NCBI GenBank assembly: GCA_049724395.1
Contig: JAUGWO010000226.1
Location: forward strand, 101,718-165,717
Length of the DNA stretch: 64,000 bases
Reading direction: 5' to 3'
DNA from: Spongospora subterranea f. sp. subterranea
Taxonomy: Eukaryota; Endomyxa: Phytomyxea; Phytomyxea; Plasmodiophorida
The position numbers were made by a program, and so were the translations under genes. Positions within the stretch are counted from its first letter, which is position 1, and the number at the start of each line of letters is the position of its first letter. The notes under the pieces are model-generated. The model was not told the DNA's origin. It did not search any database and saw only the letters and a list, made by a program, of their open reading frames with translations. Shown one piece after another: positions 1 to 10,100 of the stretch.

Positions 1-1667
1 GCCCACAGGTTATCTGTATCTGCCAACTTAACTCATCAAGAATGGCATTTCATTCTGTTCCGGATCAACGAATGCATTTCTTTCATGGACAAACATCAGG
101 ATTCCGCCGAAGCCAGACAATTTCTTGTGCGATTCCATCAGCTCCGCACTCGCGCGCTCACCGACTTATGCACCCAAATCTATCAATTATTCTCCTCAGT
201 TGGGTCCATTAATGTTCCTTCCGACCCTGCCGATAGAGTGGCGTCCTCGCTCATTGAATATCGCTCCATCGTCCCCATGGCGCAACCCCTCATATTTCTT
301 CTAGAGCAACGCTGTCATGTAATTCATGCCTATGGTGAAGCCCTCCAAGAATGCGTCCAGATATACTTCAACTCGCGTCATAAGCTCCTTTACAGTGCCG
401 CAGCCACACATTTGGCAACTCTTGCCAGCAGTAAACCGTTGGGAGAATTCGCAAGGGATGGATGCATGTTTTTGATTCGAGTTTGCGTTATTGAGTCACG
501 ATTGTTTCGCGATTTCTTTCACGATTCTTCCGTTTTTGAAATCCTTACTCAACTCGTCTCAAACATATGCTCAATGTAAGTAGTCCAGATATATGATGAA
601 CCTGTGAGTTCGAGCTCAGATTTTGCAGTTTTTATATCCAAATTCGCCCAAGGATCATTTACGAGGAGGACATAGCGGCTCTGTCAGATGTCGTTAGCAT
701 TATTCGTACTGAGATAATTGACGATGAACTCCTCCCTCGGGGTGAGGAGACGGCGTGTATTATTCCTGTCCTTCAGCGAACAGTTGAAGACGTTCAGGAA
801 CGTCTGATTTATCGTGCACAAGTTCTTATCCGTGTAGACATTTACAATTTCGAGCCTCAACTAGAGGATGTGGATTACCCAAAAAAACTGGTCACACTTA
901 ATCAGAACTCTGCGACATCCCATCCATATAGTACATGGTATCCCACTTTAGAATCAAGTTTGACGCTTCTTTCTAATATGTATCGTTCCGTCCAACCGCA
1001 TGTTTTCGAGATGGTAGCTCAGGATGCTGTGGCTGCATGTATTCACTCGTTGCACAATGCTTCAAAGTCGATAAGCACAAAAATTGATTCTTATCTCTTT
1101 TTGATCAAACACCTGGCGATCTTACGCGATCAGATATCACCGTTTGATGTGGATTTCGCAAGAACAGAACGATCTCTTGACCTATCGCACATATCCAATT
1201 CCTTTCGGATGCTAATTTCACTCCATCTTCCCGCATTAGAGTTATCCCAAGTCCAGATCGATCCACAGCGCGATTTGGAGGATTACTTGAAAAATGCATG
1301 CGAAGCGTTCATCATCTACACTGCAAATGTTCTTACCAACTCTGAGCAGCAACAGAAGGTGCAAACAGTCTTGTCTCGTTCTAATGCTGAATGCAGGTCG
1401 TAGGCTACTAGTAATGATGAACTAGTTCGCTCTCTCAGCGAAGCGATCATGGACGTTCACCCTGATTCGTTTAGATCGAAATGTGAAGATATTCGCCGAC
1501 AGGTGTCGCTGTATATAGGCGATACTAGGACTGACTACGTTCTGATCAAAGCGATCAAAGATAATCTTCAACAAATATTCTCCGAAGTACGAGCTGCCAG
1601 TTTTGGGAATTCAGAATTGGACAAGCGACTGCAATCGCTTGAAGCCGTTGTTATCGACATCCATTAA
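1..1667 (+). CDS. COG3: COG3, conserved oligomeric Golgi complex subunit 3 (C-terminal part)
   Basis: COG3 belongs to lobe A of the COG tether, which captures vesicles at the Golgi. The reading frame is open from base 1, so the N-terminus lies outside the window. I model exons 1-575, 629-1396 and 1412-1667 (TAA), about 532 residues. The 53-bp intron 576-628 is GTAAGT...TTGCAG and keeps phase. Family-typical stretches include FARDGCMFLIRVC, VQERLIYRAQV, LFLIKHLAILRDQISPF and IKDNLQQIF, matching human COG3 in order. Oddity: the frame has an in-frame TAG at 1401-1403. It disappears if the 15 nt at 1397-1411 (GTCGTAGGCTACTAG) are an intron, leaving the frame intact. Otherwise it is a nonsense change or sequence error. 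Identity is firm from the collinear motifs. The 15-nt intron is inference. Confidence 0.88.
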
Positions 1668-1940
1668 AAGGGAGTGTGTTATCCCATCAACGTTTCTAAA
1701 TATATATACAGTATATGACGAATTAACTCAAAAGAATTATACCAGCTTGCCCAATAGTGATTTCAAAATCAATTCTTTCAAAATGTTTTGTATCAGCTGC
1801 GAACTTCGGAACGAAACGGTGAGCGAGCTTTCGGAGAATTCCAGGTACATCGGCAATACAGCTGCTTGCTTGATTTTTCAAGCCCATTAAAGCAGAATTT
1901 GCTCAAGATCAGATGGAGAACATCGATGCACGAATCGCTA

Positions 1941-2367
1941 AAAGGTCAAGATGAATTTGAGAACCCAGCACATCGACAACCGGGTTCGAGACATGTTCAA
2001 AGCGTACGGTCACGACATTCAAGAGCACGGGCCGCAGGATGTGTATGCCCGTAAAGATATGAACAAAGAAAAATGCAAAAAACTGGTGCTGGGAATACGA
2101 CCAGAAGCGCTACGAGCAGCAGTAGAACAAGCAATACGATTTAAGTCCAAATGGCAAGACGCCAAGAAGGATGAACAGCCTGTGTAAATTGATCAAGAAT
2201 TAGTACAAGAAGCAGAACGAGTTTTTTGCATTTTTCTTTCTTCATATTTTTACGGGCAAATACACATCCTGCAGCCCGTGCTCTTGGATGATGTGATCGT
2301 ACGCTTTGAACATGTCTCGAACCCGGTTGTCGATGTGCTGGGTTCTTAAACTCATCTTGACCTCTAG
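1941..2367. repeat. inverted repeat, ~150-bp arms around a ~120-bp spacer
   Basis: The left arm is about 1941-2096 and the right arm about 2217-2367. The reverse complement of the right arm follows the left arm base by base, with scattered mismatches and one small indel (about 90% identity by eye). The shared core begins GGTCAAGATGA and runs through CACATCGACAACCGGGTTCG. A transcript could fold into a long hairpin. I see no terminal repeats or target duplication, so whether this is a fold-back element or a local inverted duplication is open. Confidence 0.8.
1951..2187 (+). CDS. unidentified small ORF on the left arm of an inverted repeat
   Basis: This is a 78-residue basic ORF with phrases such as DNRVRDMFKAYGHDI and HGPQDVYARKDMNKEKCKK. 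It reads like real protein but matches no family I can name. Upstream at 1783 another short ORF starts MFCISCELRNE. With a GTGAGC...TTTCAAG intron it would end in a frame different from this one, so I could not join them cleanly. Much of the ORF is duplicated in inverted orientation at 2217-2367. It could be a fragment of a host gene or of a mobile element. Confidence 0.3.
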   Translation: MNLRTQHIDNRVRDMFKAYGHDIQEHGPQDVYARKDMNKEKCKKLVLGIRPEALRAAVEQAIRFKSKWQDAKKDEQPV

Positions 2368-2370
2368 CGT

Positions 2371-3150
2371 ATGAGTTACACGGCCGCTGAGAAGCTCAAA
2401 AGATCAAAAATTATCAATGACCTCGAGACTGGAGTTTCAAGTAACGGTGTTTGTGCTGATTTGAATGTGCAGCAGTGTCTCGTTGAAGGTGCAACCTTGA
2501 GTCTATCGGGGCAAAGGCCAGAAGCGTTTGTACAAGAGCTTTCTCTGTTTTGGGGATGAGATTTTACTCTAAATTTTTAAAAAACGAGAGTGAATATCGG
2601 TAAACAGATTTGACTCTTGATATGTGACCGCTAAAACCTATTCAGCGTTATCAATGCAATTAATGGACTCGCTGGTGAAGTCCATTGTCTCTTTGCTGAC
2701 AATACAGTACTGTGGCGTGACAGTGATCGGGATTTCGAAGAGAAATTTGACGTTGCCAGATATTCTATCATTCGAAGATTTTGAGAAAACATAAAGCCCA
2801 ATATTGGATACGGAAGTCGCTTTTATTCGGCAATGAGGTAGATCGACTAGTATGGGTCTCCGATGCTTACATTGGTAAGGAGCCCAACGTGAACTGATTG
2901 TTGCACTGATATTGATACAATCATGGGGGTGGTTACGTGTACATTTGGAAAAATTCCAGCTCGGCTTCTATCACCAGTGTTGCGATGACAAAGTTTGCAG
3001 AAGCCACAGGTTGATAACTGAAGGTAATTTGTGTGAAATTTGCTCTGAACCCAGTTGCACGATAGAATGAACTGTCGGAAGTAAAAAACACTGAGATTTC
3101 ATGACGGTGTGCGTGTAGGTGTTGAGCTCAGCTCCTGAGATATCACCGCA
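2371..3150. other. no gene recognised apart from the tentative LINE piece
   Basis: The stretch holds a 62-codon ORF at 2371-2559 (+) with no recognisable motif, the tentative LINE fragment, and otherwise unremarkable sequence up to the mariner-like element. I see no RNA gene or tandem repeat. Confidence 0.4.
2640..2915 (+). mobile_element. LINE reverse transcriptase fragment (tentative)
   Basis: Read on the plus strand, the stretch gives CLFADNTVLW followed by about 60 residues ending near KSLLFG. That resembles the non-LTR reverse transcriptase palm motif (F-A-D-D-T-V-L-W) and the segment after it. The second Asp reads Asn, and the frame shifts once shortly after the motif. No other RT blocks are visible on either side. 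I call it a short decayed LINE piece. It is too short to assign a clade. Confidence 0.35.
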
Positions 3151-3509
3151 AACAATGTACTCCCTGACTCCCTCCGTCCGGATCAACCTGTCCATGATGA
3201 AGTCCACAGCGGGATTACACTTTTTAAAAGTACATAAATAAACTTATTTGAGTTATTGATCTTGAAATTTTCAGCTCGAACACAGCTTTTATCGCTGAGA
3301 TCTGGTCTGTGAAAAGAGCCGAAATTTTTTGCCGAACATTGCTGCTCCGGTGTGGCGCCACCATCATGGACCCTCAACAGGGATCGTCTGGAACGGGTTC
3401 CGGGACACCTAAACTCAATACCATTGTTGTGGAACCGAAAAAACCGTCAGGTATTGTCGCTAAGGGGTCTAATGGTGCCTTAGCTCATTATTCTTAGAGG
3501 ATTGGCCAA

Positions 3510-4672
3510 TTGAGCAATGAAGACCGGCGCCGGGTGTATGAGCTGCTCCTAGCTAAGTCGACAGACGGAAAACTCCCGAAAGGAGCCTTTAAAGAATTGA
3601 CGGTCCAATTTGAGGTGAATCAGAGGACCCTTCGACGTATCTGGTCTAGAGGCAAAATTTCTATAGCCAATTGGGGCCGTTGTGCTGATGTGGAAACCAA
3701 ATGGAAAGGAAGCTCCAAGGTTGAGTTGGATATTGATGCGAAAAACACCGACATTCCATTGAGTGCGAGAACAACAATCAGAGACACTAAAGCTTTGGGA
3801 ATATTCAAGTCCACATTGCATGACCGCTTGAAATCCGGTCGAATTCGTCGCCACAGTAGCACTATCAAACCATTACTCATTGAGCAGAACAGAAAAAAAA
3901 ACGGCGTGTGGAGTTCTCGTTGTCGTTTGTGGTCATAGGACCACCTGTTCCGCTTTTCCACGACATCATGGATGTTGTTCACGTGGACGTGAAATAGTTT
4001 TTCATGACCAAGACAAAAAACAGACGTATTATCTCTCATCAACAAAGCCATTACCGCTTCGGTCTTGTAAAAGCAAAATGTTCTATGAAAAGCAAATGTT
4101 CTTAGCAGCAGTTGCATGCCCGAGGTGGGACACTTCTCGCAACCAGATGTTTAGCGGCAAGATCGGTATATGACCTTTTTCTTACTGTAGAGCCAGCGAA
4201 GCGTGAAAGTAAAAACCGCCAGAAAGGAGCTTTAGTTACGAAGCGTCTTACAGTAACAAGAGAAGAATACCTGAATTGTCTCATCAACAATGTAATTCCA
4301 GCGATCAAGGACAAATTGCCAAGACAGTATAGGAGCCGACCAATATTTGTTGAGCAAGACAATGCAAGACCGCATATCTCACCAACCAATCCTTCATTTG
4401 TTACGGCAGCTAGCCGACCAATATTTGTTGAGCAAGACAATGCAAGACCGCATATCTCACCAACCAATCCTTCATTTGTTACGGCAGCTAGCCGACCAAT
4501 ATATGTTGAGCACGACAACGCAAGACCGCATATCTCACCAACCAATCCTTCATTTGTTACGGCAGCTAGCCGACCAATATATGTTGAGCAAGACAATGCA
4601 AGACCGCATATCTCACCAACCAATCCTTCATTTGTTACGGCAGCTACCGCTGATGGATTTGAGATAACATGA
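3510..4672 (+). pseudogene. mariner-like transposase, broken, with quadruplicated catalytic block
   Basis: The frame at 3510 gives an N-terminal helix-turn-helix region (LSNEDRRRVYELLLAKS, then TLRRIWSRGKI). Further on are DVVHVD (first catalytic Asp region), TKTKNRR, and at 4112-4672 the block VEQDNARPH carrying the second catalytic Asp. Order and spacing fit plant/fungal-type mariner transposases. The frame is broken in at least two places between 3900 and 4110. The VEQDNARPH block is repeated four times in tandem, in frame, which no functional DDD nuclease should tolerate. The C-terminal part is missing here. Confidence 0.8.
4334..4645 (+). repeat. 78-bp tandem repeat, 4 units, inside the transposase
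   Basis: Units start at 4334, 4412, 4490 and 4568, each 78 bp (26 codons), so the reading frame is kept through the array. Units 1-2 and 3-4 form two near-identical pairs (IFVEQ versus IYVE). Each unit encodes the second catalytic-Asp block of the mariner transposase. Confidence 0.95.
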
Positions 4673-4734
4673 CGCTGCCAACCCCCAAGCAGTCCAGACT
4701 TAAATGTACTTGACCTGGGCCTGTTTAATTCAAT

Positions 4735-5259
4735 TCAGGCACTGAAAGAGAAATCTAACAGCAAAGCCGTCGATGAGAAGCGGTCATGCAATGTGGACTT
4801 GGGTATTCCCAAAGCTTTAGCAGTGTCTCTGATTGTTGTTCTCGCACTCAATGGAATGTCGGTAATATTCGCATCAATATCCAACTCAACCTTGGAGCTT
4901 CCTTTCCATTTGTTTTCCACATCAGCACAGCGGCTCCCATTGGCTATAGAAATTTTGCCTCTAGACCAGATACGTCGAAGGGTCCCCTGATTCACCTTAA
5001 ATTGGACCTCAATTTTTGAAAAGGCTCCTTTCGGGAGTTTTCCGTCTGTCGACTTAGCTAGGAGCAGCTCATACACCCGGCGCCGGTCTTCATTGCTCAA
5101 TATATTGAGTTTAGGTGTCCCGGAACCCGTCCAGACGATTCCTGTTGAAGATACATGATGGTGGCGCCACACCGGAGCAGCAATGCTCGGCAAAAAGTTT
5201 CGGATCTTTTTACATTTCAGCGATAAAACCTGTGTTCGAGCTGAAAATTTCAAGATCAA
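4735..5259 (-). pseudogene. inverted second copy of the mariner transposase N-terminus
   Basis: The minus-strand ORF repeats NEDRRRVYELLLAKSTDGK, TLRRIWSRGKISIANG and ARTTIRDTAKALGI from the plus-strand copy at 3510, with a few substitutions. It stops after the DNA-binding region and lacks all catalytic blocks. It shares the flank just inside the terminal inverted repeat with the left half, so the whole element is palindromic at its outer thirds. Confidence 0.82.
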
Positions 5260-5421
5260 TAGTGACTCCAGTAAATAAGTTACTTAAGATCAATAGTGAC
5301 TCCAGTAAATAAGTTACTTAAGATCAATAGTGACTCCAGTAAATAAGTTACTTAAGATCAATAGTGACTCCAGTAAATAAGTTACTTAAGATCAATAGTG
5401 ACTCCAGTAAATAAGTTACTT
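5253..5421. repeat. 34-bp tandem repeat, 5 units
   Basis: The unit begins AGATCAATAGTGACTCCAGT and recurs every 34 bp from 5253, with five near-identical copies. It lies between the inverted transposase copy and the right terminal inverted repeat, so it expanded inside the element's subterminal region. Confidence 0.95.
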
Positions 5422-5788
5422 TCGATTTCAAGTGCGAAAATAAATGCCGTTATCCCGCTGCGGACTTTATCATGAGACAGGTTGATCCGGACGGAGGGAG
5501 TACCAATACGTGGCTAATAGGGAGTACCAATACCGGGCTAATCCCAGTCAATGCATGCTCTTTATTGGGAAAATTCAGTGGTATTGCATCTTCTTATATG
5601 TTCTTATATAATTTAAGAAAATTGTCACCACAGACGATCTTCTTTTCTTTTGTGAATAAATTCACCCCTAGTAGAGTGGGTGATGACCGGGTGACCAACC
5701 CACAATGTGACCAAGGAATAATTAGTGCGAATAGGGTCTGTAGTGACGGTCCACGCTACACCTGTATGCAATCTCAGGGCACTCGTGC

Positions 5789-6230
5789 TCCATCTCCACA
5801 TCATCACAATCAATCCGACCGTCGTATCGTCTCTAGCGGAACAGCGTAGGCAACAACCTGACTTACGGTTAGAAGAATTGCAAGCCGCACATCGTTTGCA
5901 ATTTCAAGTCGGCGAGCATCGTCCTCAGACGACGAAAAACACGTGGTCGGGCAAACAGAAAGAATTCCTTGACCGGAACGTTTGCAAAGGCTATCCAAAT
6001 GATTTGATCAATGAAAGCAAGTTTCTTTCTTTTTTTGCACGAAGTCAAAGATCGTCGGCCATATAAGCGTGGCCGGAACCGCTCGTCCGTTGCGCTCAGC
6101 AGCACGAGTGAACCGGAGTGCTGCCGCCCTGATCATTTGGGTTGGCATACTCTTGATGGATACGTCAATGCTGTTATGGATCTTTGGAGACATTATCTTC
6201 TGTCAGACTGTTGCGAAGTTTGGTGTGGAT
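5789..6230 (+). pseudogene. Crypton/Ndc10-type recombinase N-terminal fragment
   Basis: The plus strand reads LEELQAAHRLQFQ, then TTKNTWSGKQKEFLD, KGYPNDLINESKFLSFF, EVKDRRPYKRGRNR and LGWHTLDGYVNAVMDLW. This order (T-x-x-x-W-x-x-K-Q-K-E-F ... G-Y-V-N-A-V-x-D-L-W) is the N-terminal SAM-like region of Crypton tyrosine recombinases and the related Ndc10/GCR1_C proteins of early-diverging fungi. A frame change near 6045 breaks it, and no catalytic part follows. A C-terminal fragment of the same family lies at 43970-44506. Confidence 0.55.
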
Positions 6231-6253
6231 GAAGCCAAACGTTGAGAAATTAC

Positions 6254-6800
6254 GTGTGTAGGAAGCAGTTGTAACGGCTCATGGCAACAAAGAGAAGAGA
6301 TTTGTGGTTTATTTTGTGGAAATTAGGGCTTTGACGCTCTCGACAAGTTCCGTATCGACATCGATAACCAATGGTAGTTCTCCTGCGCGCTCCAACGTCT
6401 CTTTGCCCATGTGTGGCAGCTTGTAGCTGATCCCTCCATTGTGTTTCATTGTTAAGACCATGCATTGCTGCAGAGTTAGGAAAACATAGTCGCAATGCCA
6501 CCTGCTTAAACACAATGGAGGGATCAGCTACAAGCTGCCACACATGGGCAAAGAGAAGTTGGAGCGCGCAGGAGAACTACCATTGTCGATACAGGAACTT
6601 GTCGAGAGCGTCAAAGCCCTAATTTCCACAAAATAAACCGCAAACCTCTTCTCTTTGTTGCCATGAGCCGTTACAACTGCTTACTACACACTGTTTCATT
6701 GTTAAAACCACACGTCTCTGCTGTCACCACCAAATGGGAAATTTCAAATGGGACAAACTAAAAACCGCGTACCGGACAATTTCAATAGGACAGAGGGAGT
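6254..6800. mobile_element. mariner-like 3' end arranged as an inverted repeat
   Basis: Arms at about 6254-6444 and 6510-6690 are reverse complements with few mismatches. Each arm encodes a transposase C-terminus (YKLPHMGKE, LPLVIDV or LPLSIQ, ELVESVKALISTK and stop), on the minus strand for the left arm and the plus strand for the right. The right side ends in GACAGAGGGAGTA near 6800, a Stowaway/mariner-type terminus. A short direct repeat (GTTTCATTGTTAA) follows both arms. This supplies the transposase C-terminus missing from the element at 3160-5500, but as a separate rearranged piece. Confidence 0.65.
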
Positions 6801-7155
6801 ATGCAATATAGGAAGTCCGTAACACCCCTGATGAAGATGATAGTGTGCAAGAGGATGCCATCATTTTGGATCAAATCAATCTACAAATTTCAATATCTTC
6901 TTATAGGTATCTTCTTAAATCTTCTTATATTTGATAAAAGAATTAAGAAGATTTTGGTTCTATTAAAAAAAATCTTCTTATAACACCGCTGGGAAAATTA
7001 TTAACAAATTCAGTCAAATTGACTCTGCGGCCGATCCTTGCCTGACTAGCCATTATCTACACATCAACAATTTTTTTCACAATATTCCTACTCCATAAGC
7101 AATTTGAATAAAAATCGAAAGATTTTTTCATAAATAGGTTTAATTCTGAAGTATG
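6801..7155. other. AT-rich intergenic stretch
   Basis: The stretch is AT-rich with several short copies of ATCTTCTTAT and its complement. I see no gene. It forms the 3' flank of the fused kinase gene on the minus strand. Confidence 0.6.
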
Positions 7156-10100
7156 CTATAAATTTACAAAATCTGATTGCTGAATAGCTTTTAGCCTTTG
7201 AACGATATCACTAAAAGCAGGCCTTAACGCAGGATTGTTTGACCAACAGTTTTCGATGAGTTCACGAATATCATTGGGAACATCTTCTGGCATCTTTGGT
7301 CTCAACTGTTGTGTCGCGACGGCAACGCTCACCTAAGCATTTTTCATCACTACCACAAACTGCCTTCTACAAAAAGGACAACCTGAACACCATTCATTGC
7401 TTCAAAAGGAACCTTCCTAGCCACGATCTCCCAGAGAATTATTCCGAAGCTATAGACGTCGGCCTTTTCAGTGTACTTTTCATTGCTGATGACTACAACA
7501 AAAACAGCAACCTTATTAGCAATTGCTGTCAAACCACTTGATATTGCATGGATTACCTTCTGGGGCCATCCATTGAAAGGTGCCACACTGCCCCGTCATC
7601 GTGCAGTGTTGAGCTTTAATGCGGGACAAACCGAAATCAGATACCTTGACACCATAATGTTTATCAAGCTGTTAACAGAAAATGAGATCAGATGGTCCTG
7701 AGTAATTTATGCTTGTTACCAAAAGATTAGCACTTTTCAAATCTCTATGGATAACATGACTGTGATGAAGAAAGTTAATCCCATTTGCGGTATCCAGTGC
7801 CATTTTAAGCCGGAGTTTCCAATTCAGTTTTACGTCGGTATTGTGCAGAAGATCGAACAAACTCATTTGCAAAAGTTCTGTGACCATGAACAGACTCGGC
7901 GGAACTGTGCAAGCGCCCATAAACATTACTACGTTGGGGTGCCGTAAACTCCTGCCCATCAAACATCAATGGTTCGGATGAAGAACTGCAATGCTCAACA
8001 CATTGACCTTAACAACACAACTTCTTTGCGAAATTCGCGAAGAGATCCAGCGCTCGTCCTTTGCATTAGCAACTTTTTGATTGCAACATCCGTTCCTCGC
8101 CACTCGCCTTTATAGACCTTGCACCATTTTTATGAACTTATACTCAACCACTGTAAGCAGTTACCTCGGCGAAACCGCCAATGCCAATCCTTTCACCGAT
8201 TTTGACCTCATCTAGAGAAATCTCATCTTCCTTTGACATTATACTCACAGAATTTGTCTGATCTTCATCATTGGACAGCTCCGACTGTTGATGTTGTTAG
8301 CAATAACAAACGAACAAATGCAATCGGCCAAACTTCATTGGGCGAAAGTGATGGGTGTGAGGAAATCGCCTTAGACATATAAGAAGCAGTGGCAGTTTTT
8401 TGAGCTTTGATGCTTTTCTCAATGATGGCAAAAGGATTATCAATATCGTCATCTTTTGTAACAGTAATCTCCAATTCTCCACTAAAACTATTAACCTAAG
8501 GAAAACAAATTCCATTTTTTAAACATTAATCGTCAAGCTAGTACAACGAAGTTTCGAGCATTCTTTTACTACTGCAGGCCTAAAAAATGGCAAAAACACA
8601 ACAGAAACCAACCTGAGGCTTTTTTTGCTCCAGAAACAACATTTCAGGTAAGGTCTTGTCGTTGACGGTAGAAGGTTGAGCCGACGACGGTGATGGCTTC
8701 CCCGCGAGCAGTGCAGGAATCTGAAAATCGAATTTTACAAGGCCGAATTGCCAACATCGCCGCACCGGCAACTAACGTTTATGTTGGATGACATTCCGGA
8801 AACTGACGATCTGACGGGAGCCCATTCAACTAAATCAGTGCTCTGCCAACCAAATTCGCTAGAATCCCAGACAAAATCTGAAGGGCTTTTTATCCTAAAA
8901 CATGTTGGTGGACGGTATCACGAGTGAGTCATCACCCTTACCTGGGCCTTGAGTGCTTGCCGGGTTCTGCCCATGAACGATTTCTTCTGGTTACGGTTGA
9001 TGAAGGGGATGCAGGCGAAGATGAACTTAGCACTGGGACATTTGTTACAGTTACTGGCGTGTCGAATTTTTGCGGCAATGTGAACTCTTCGAAAATATTT
9101 TGAAGATGTGCGTCTTTGCATGTTTCATTGGAGTGAACGACAGGGGCTGTCGCAGATCTGGAATCATTGCGAGATTTGCTTGCGTTCCTGCTGTGTTTTG
9201 AAAGCATTTCCAACTGAATCACAAACTGTGAACGGAGCTCTTCACAATATTCGATATTATGGGGAGTATAGGCAGGAACATTAGATTGAGGCGGATATAT
9301 GGAGTTATTCATTGACAGTTCTGGAAGTTCCCGTGGCAATTCAGGTAGTCTTTGAAAAGTGGCTACTAAATCCGATTTAGATGCCCGAAGTAGAAGGGCA
9401 TGAAACCGAGAAAAGAAGGATTGATAAAGGCGAGTCGTATCATCTAAATTAGTTCGATGAATTTTAGAACAATCCGTTGCGATCCCGAGCAAAAATGTGA
9501 CCGCAGAAAATATGCCAAATAAGTCGTCTAAGATAGGGACAAGGATTGTCTCTCTAAAAAACAAGTGTTGTTTGCTCGGTCCTATTCCGCTGACACCCAT
9601 CGAAAAAAACCCACAGGAAATCAACTGAAGACCAAACTCAAGCATTCGCTGAGCCACATCAATGCAGCGTGAGAACCAAACGTCGACACGAAACCCTGAG
9701 TAATGGCCAACCCGAGCACGAGCAAGGTAACTCGAGATGCTGAAATTGCATTCAAATATGAATGAATCTCGAAGAAACAGTAGCCTTTGCTCTAAGACGT
9801 GGGCATAAGCAACTAGCACCTGACTAACCCAAGGGTCTACATCCGCCTGTTGAGAGTGCCACCTTTCTGCGACGGTTAACAGAAGTGACCGATGCTTCAG
9901 GGCCTCGTTCGTAAAAGCAGGAGGCCCTTCTTGCATCAGCTTGTGCACGATTTGAAGAGCCTTATATGCGGAGACACCGTTGCTGAATATCGGTTGCCTG
10001 AATAAACACTGAAACATACCAGGAAGAAGATCTGAAGGGGCAACTTCCTGTCGCTCCCACGCCAGAATAACCATTCGCCTGACATATTTAGCTTTGGGGG

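Larger units (their letters stand above)
3160..5500. mobile_element. mariner-like (Tc1/mariner) fold-back element
   Basis: Both ends carry inverted repeats of about 45 bp with the Stowaway/mariner-type start CTCCCTCCGTCCGG, continuing AACCTGTC and CATGAT. They are flanked by TA at 3158-3159 and 5501-5502, the normal target duplication of this superfamily. The left half reads a mariner transposase on the plus strand. The right third (4735-5259) repeats the N-terminal part of the same transposase in inverted orientation, so the element is a long fold-back and not a simple copy. Length is about 2.3 kb. The coding frame is interrupted, so it is unlikely to be active by itself. Confidence 0.82.

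Noticed and set aside
1401-1403. TAG as a sense codon in this genome
   Set aside because: POLR3E, POLR2K and the fused kinase all end at their expected C-termini with TAG.
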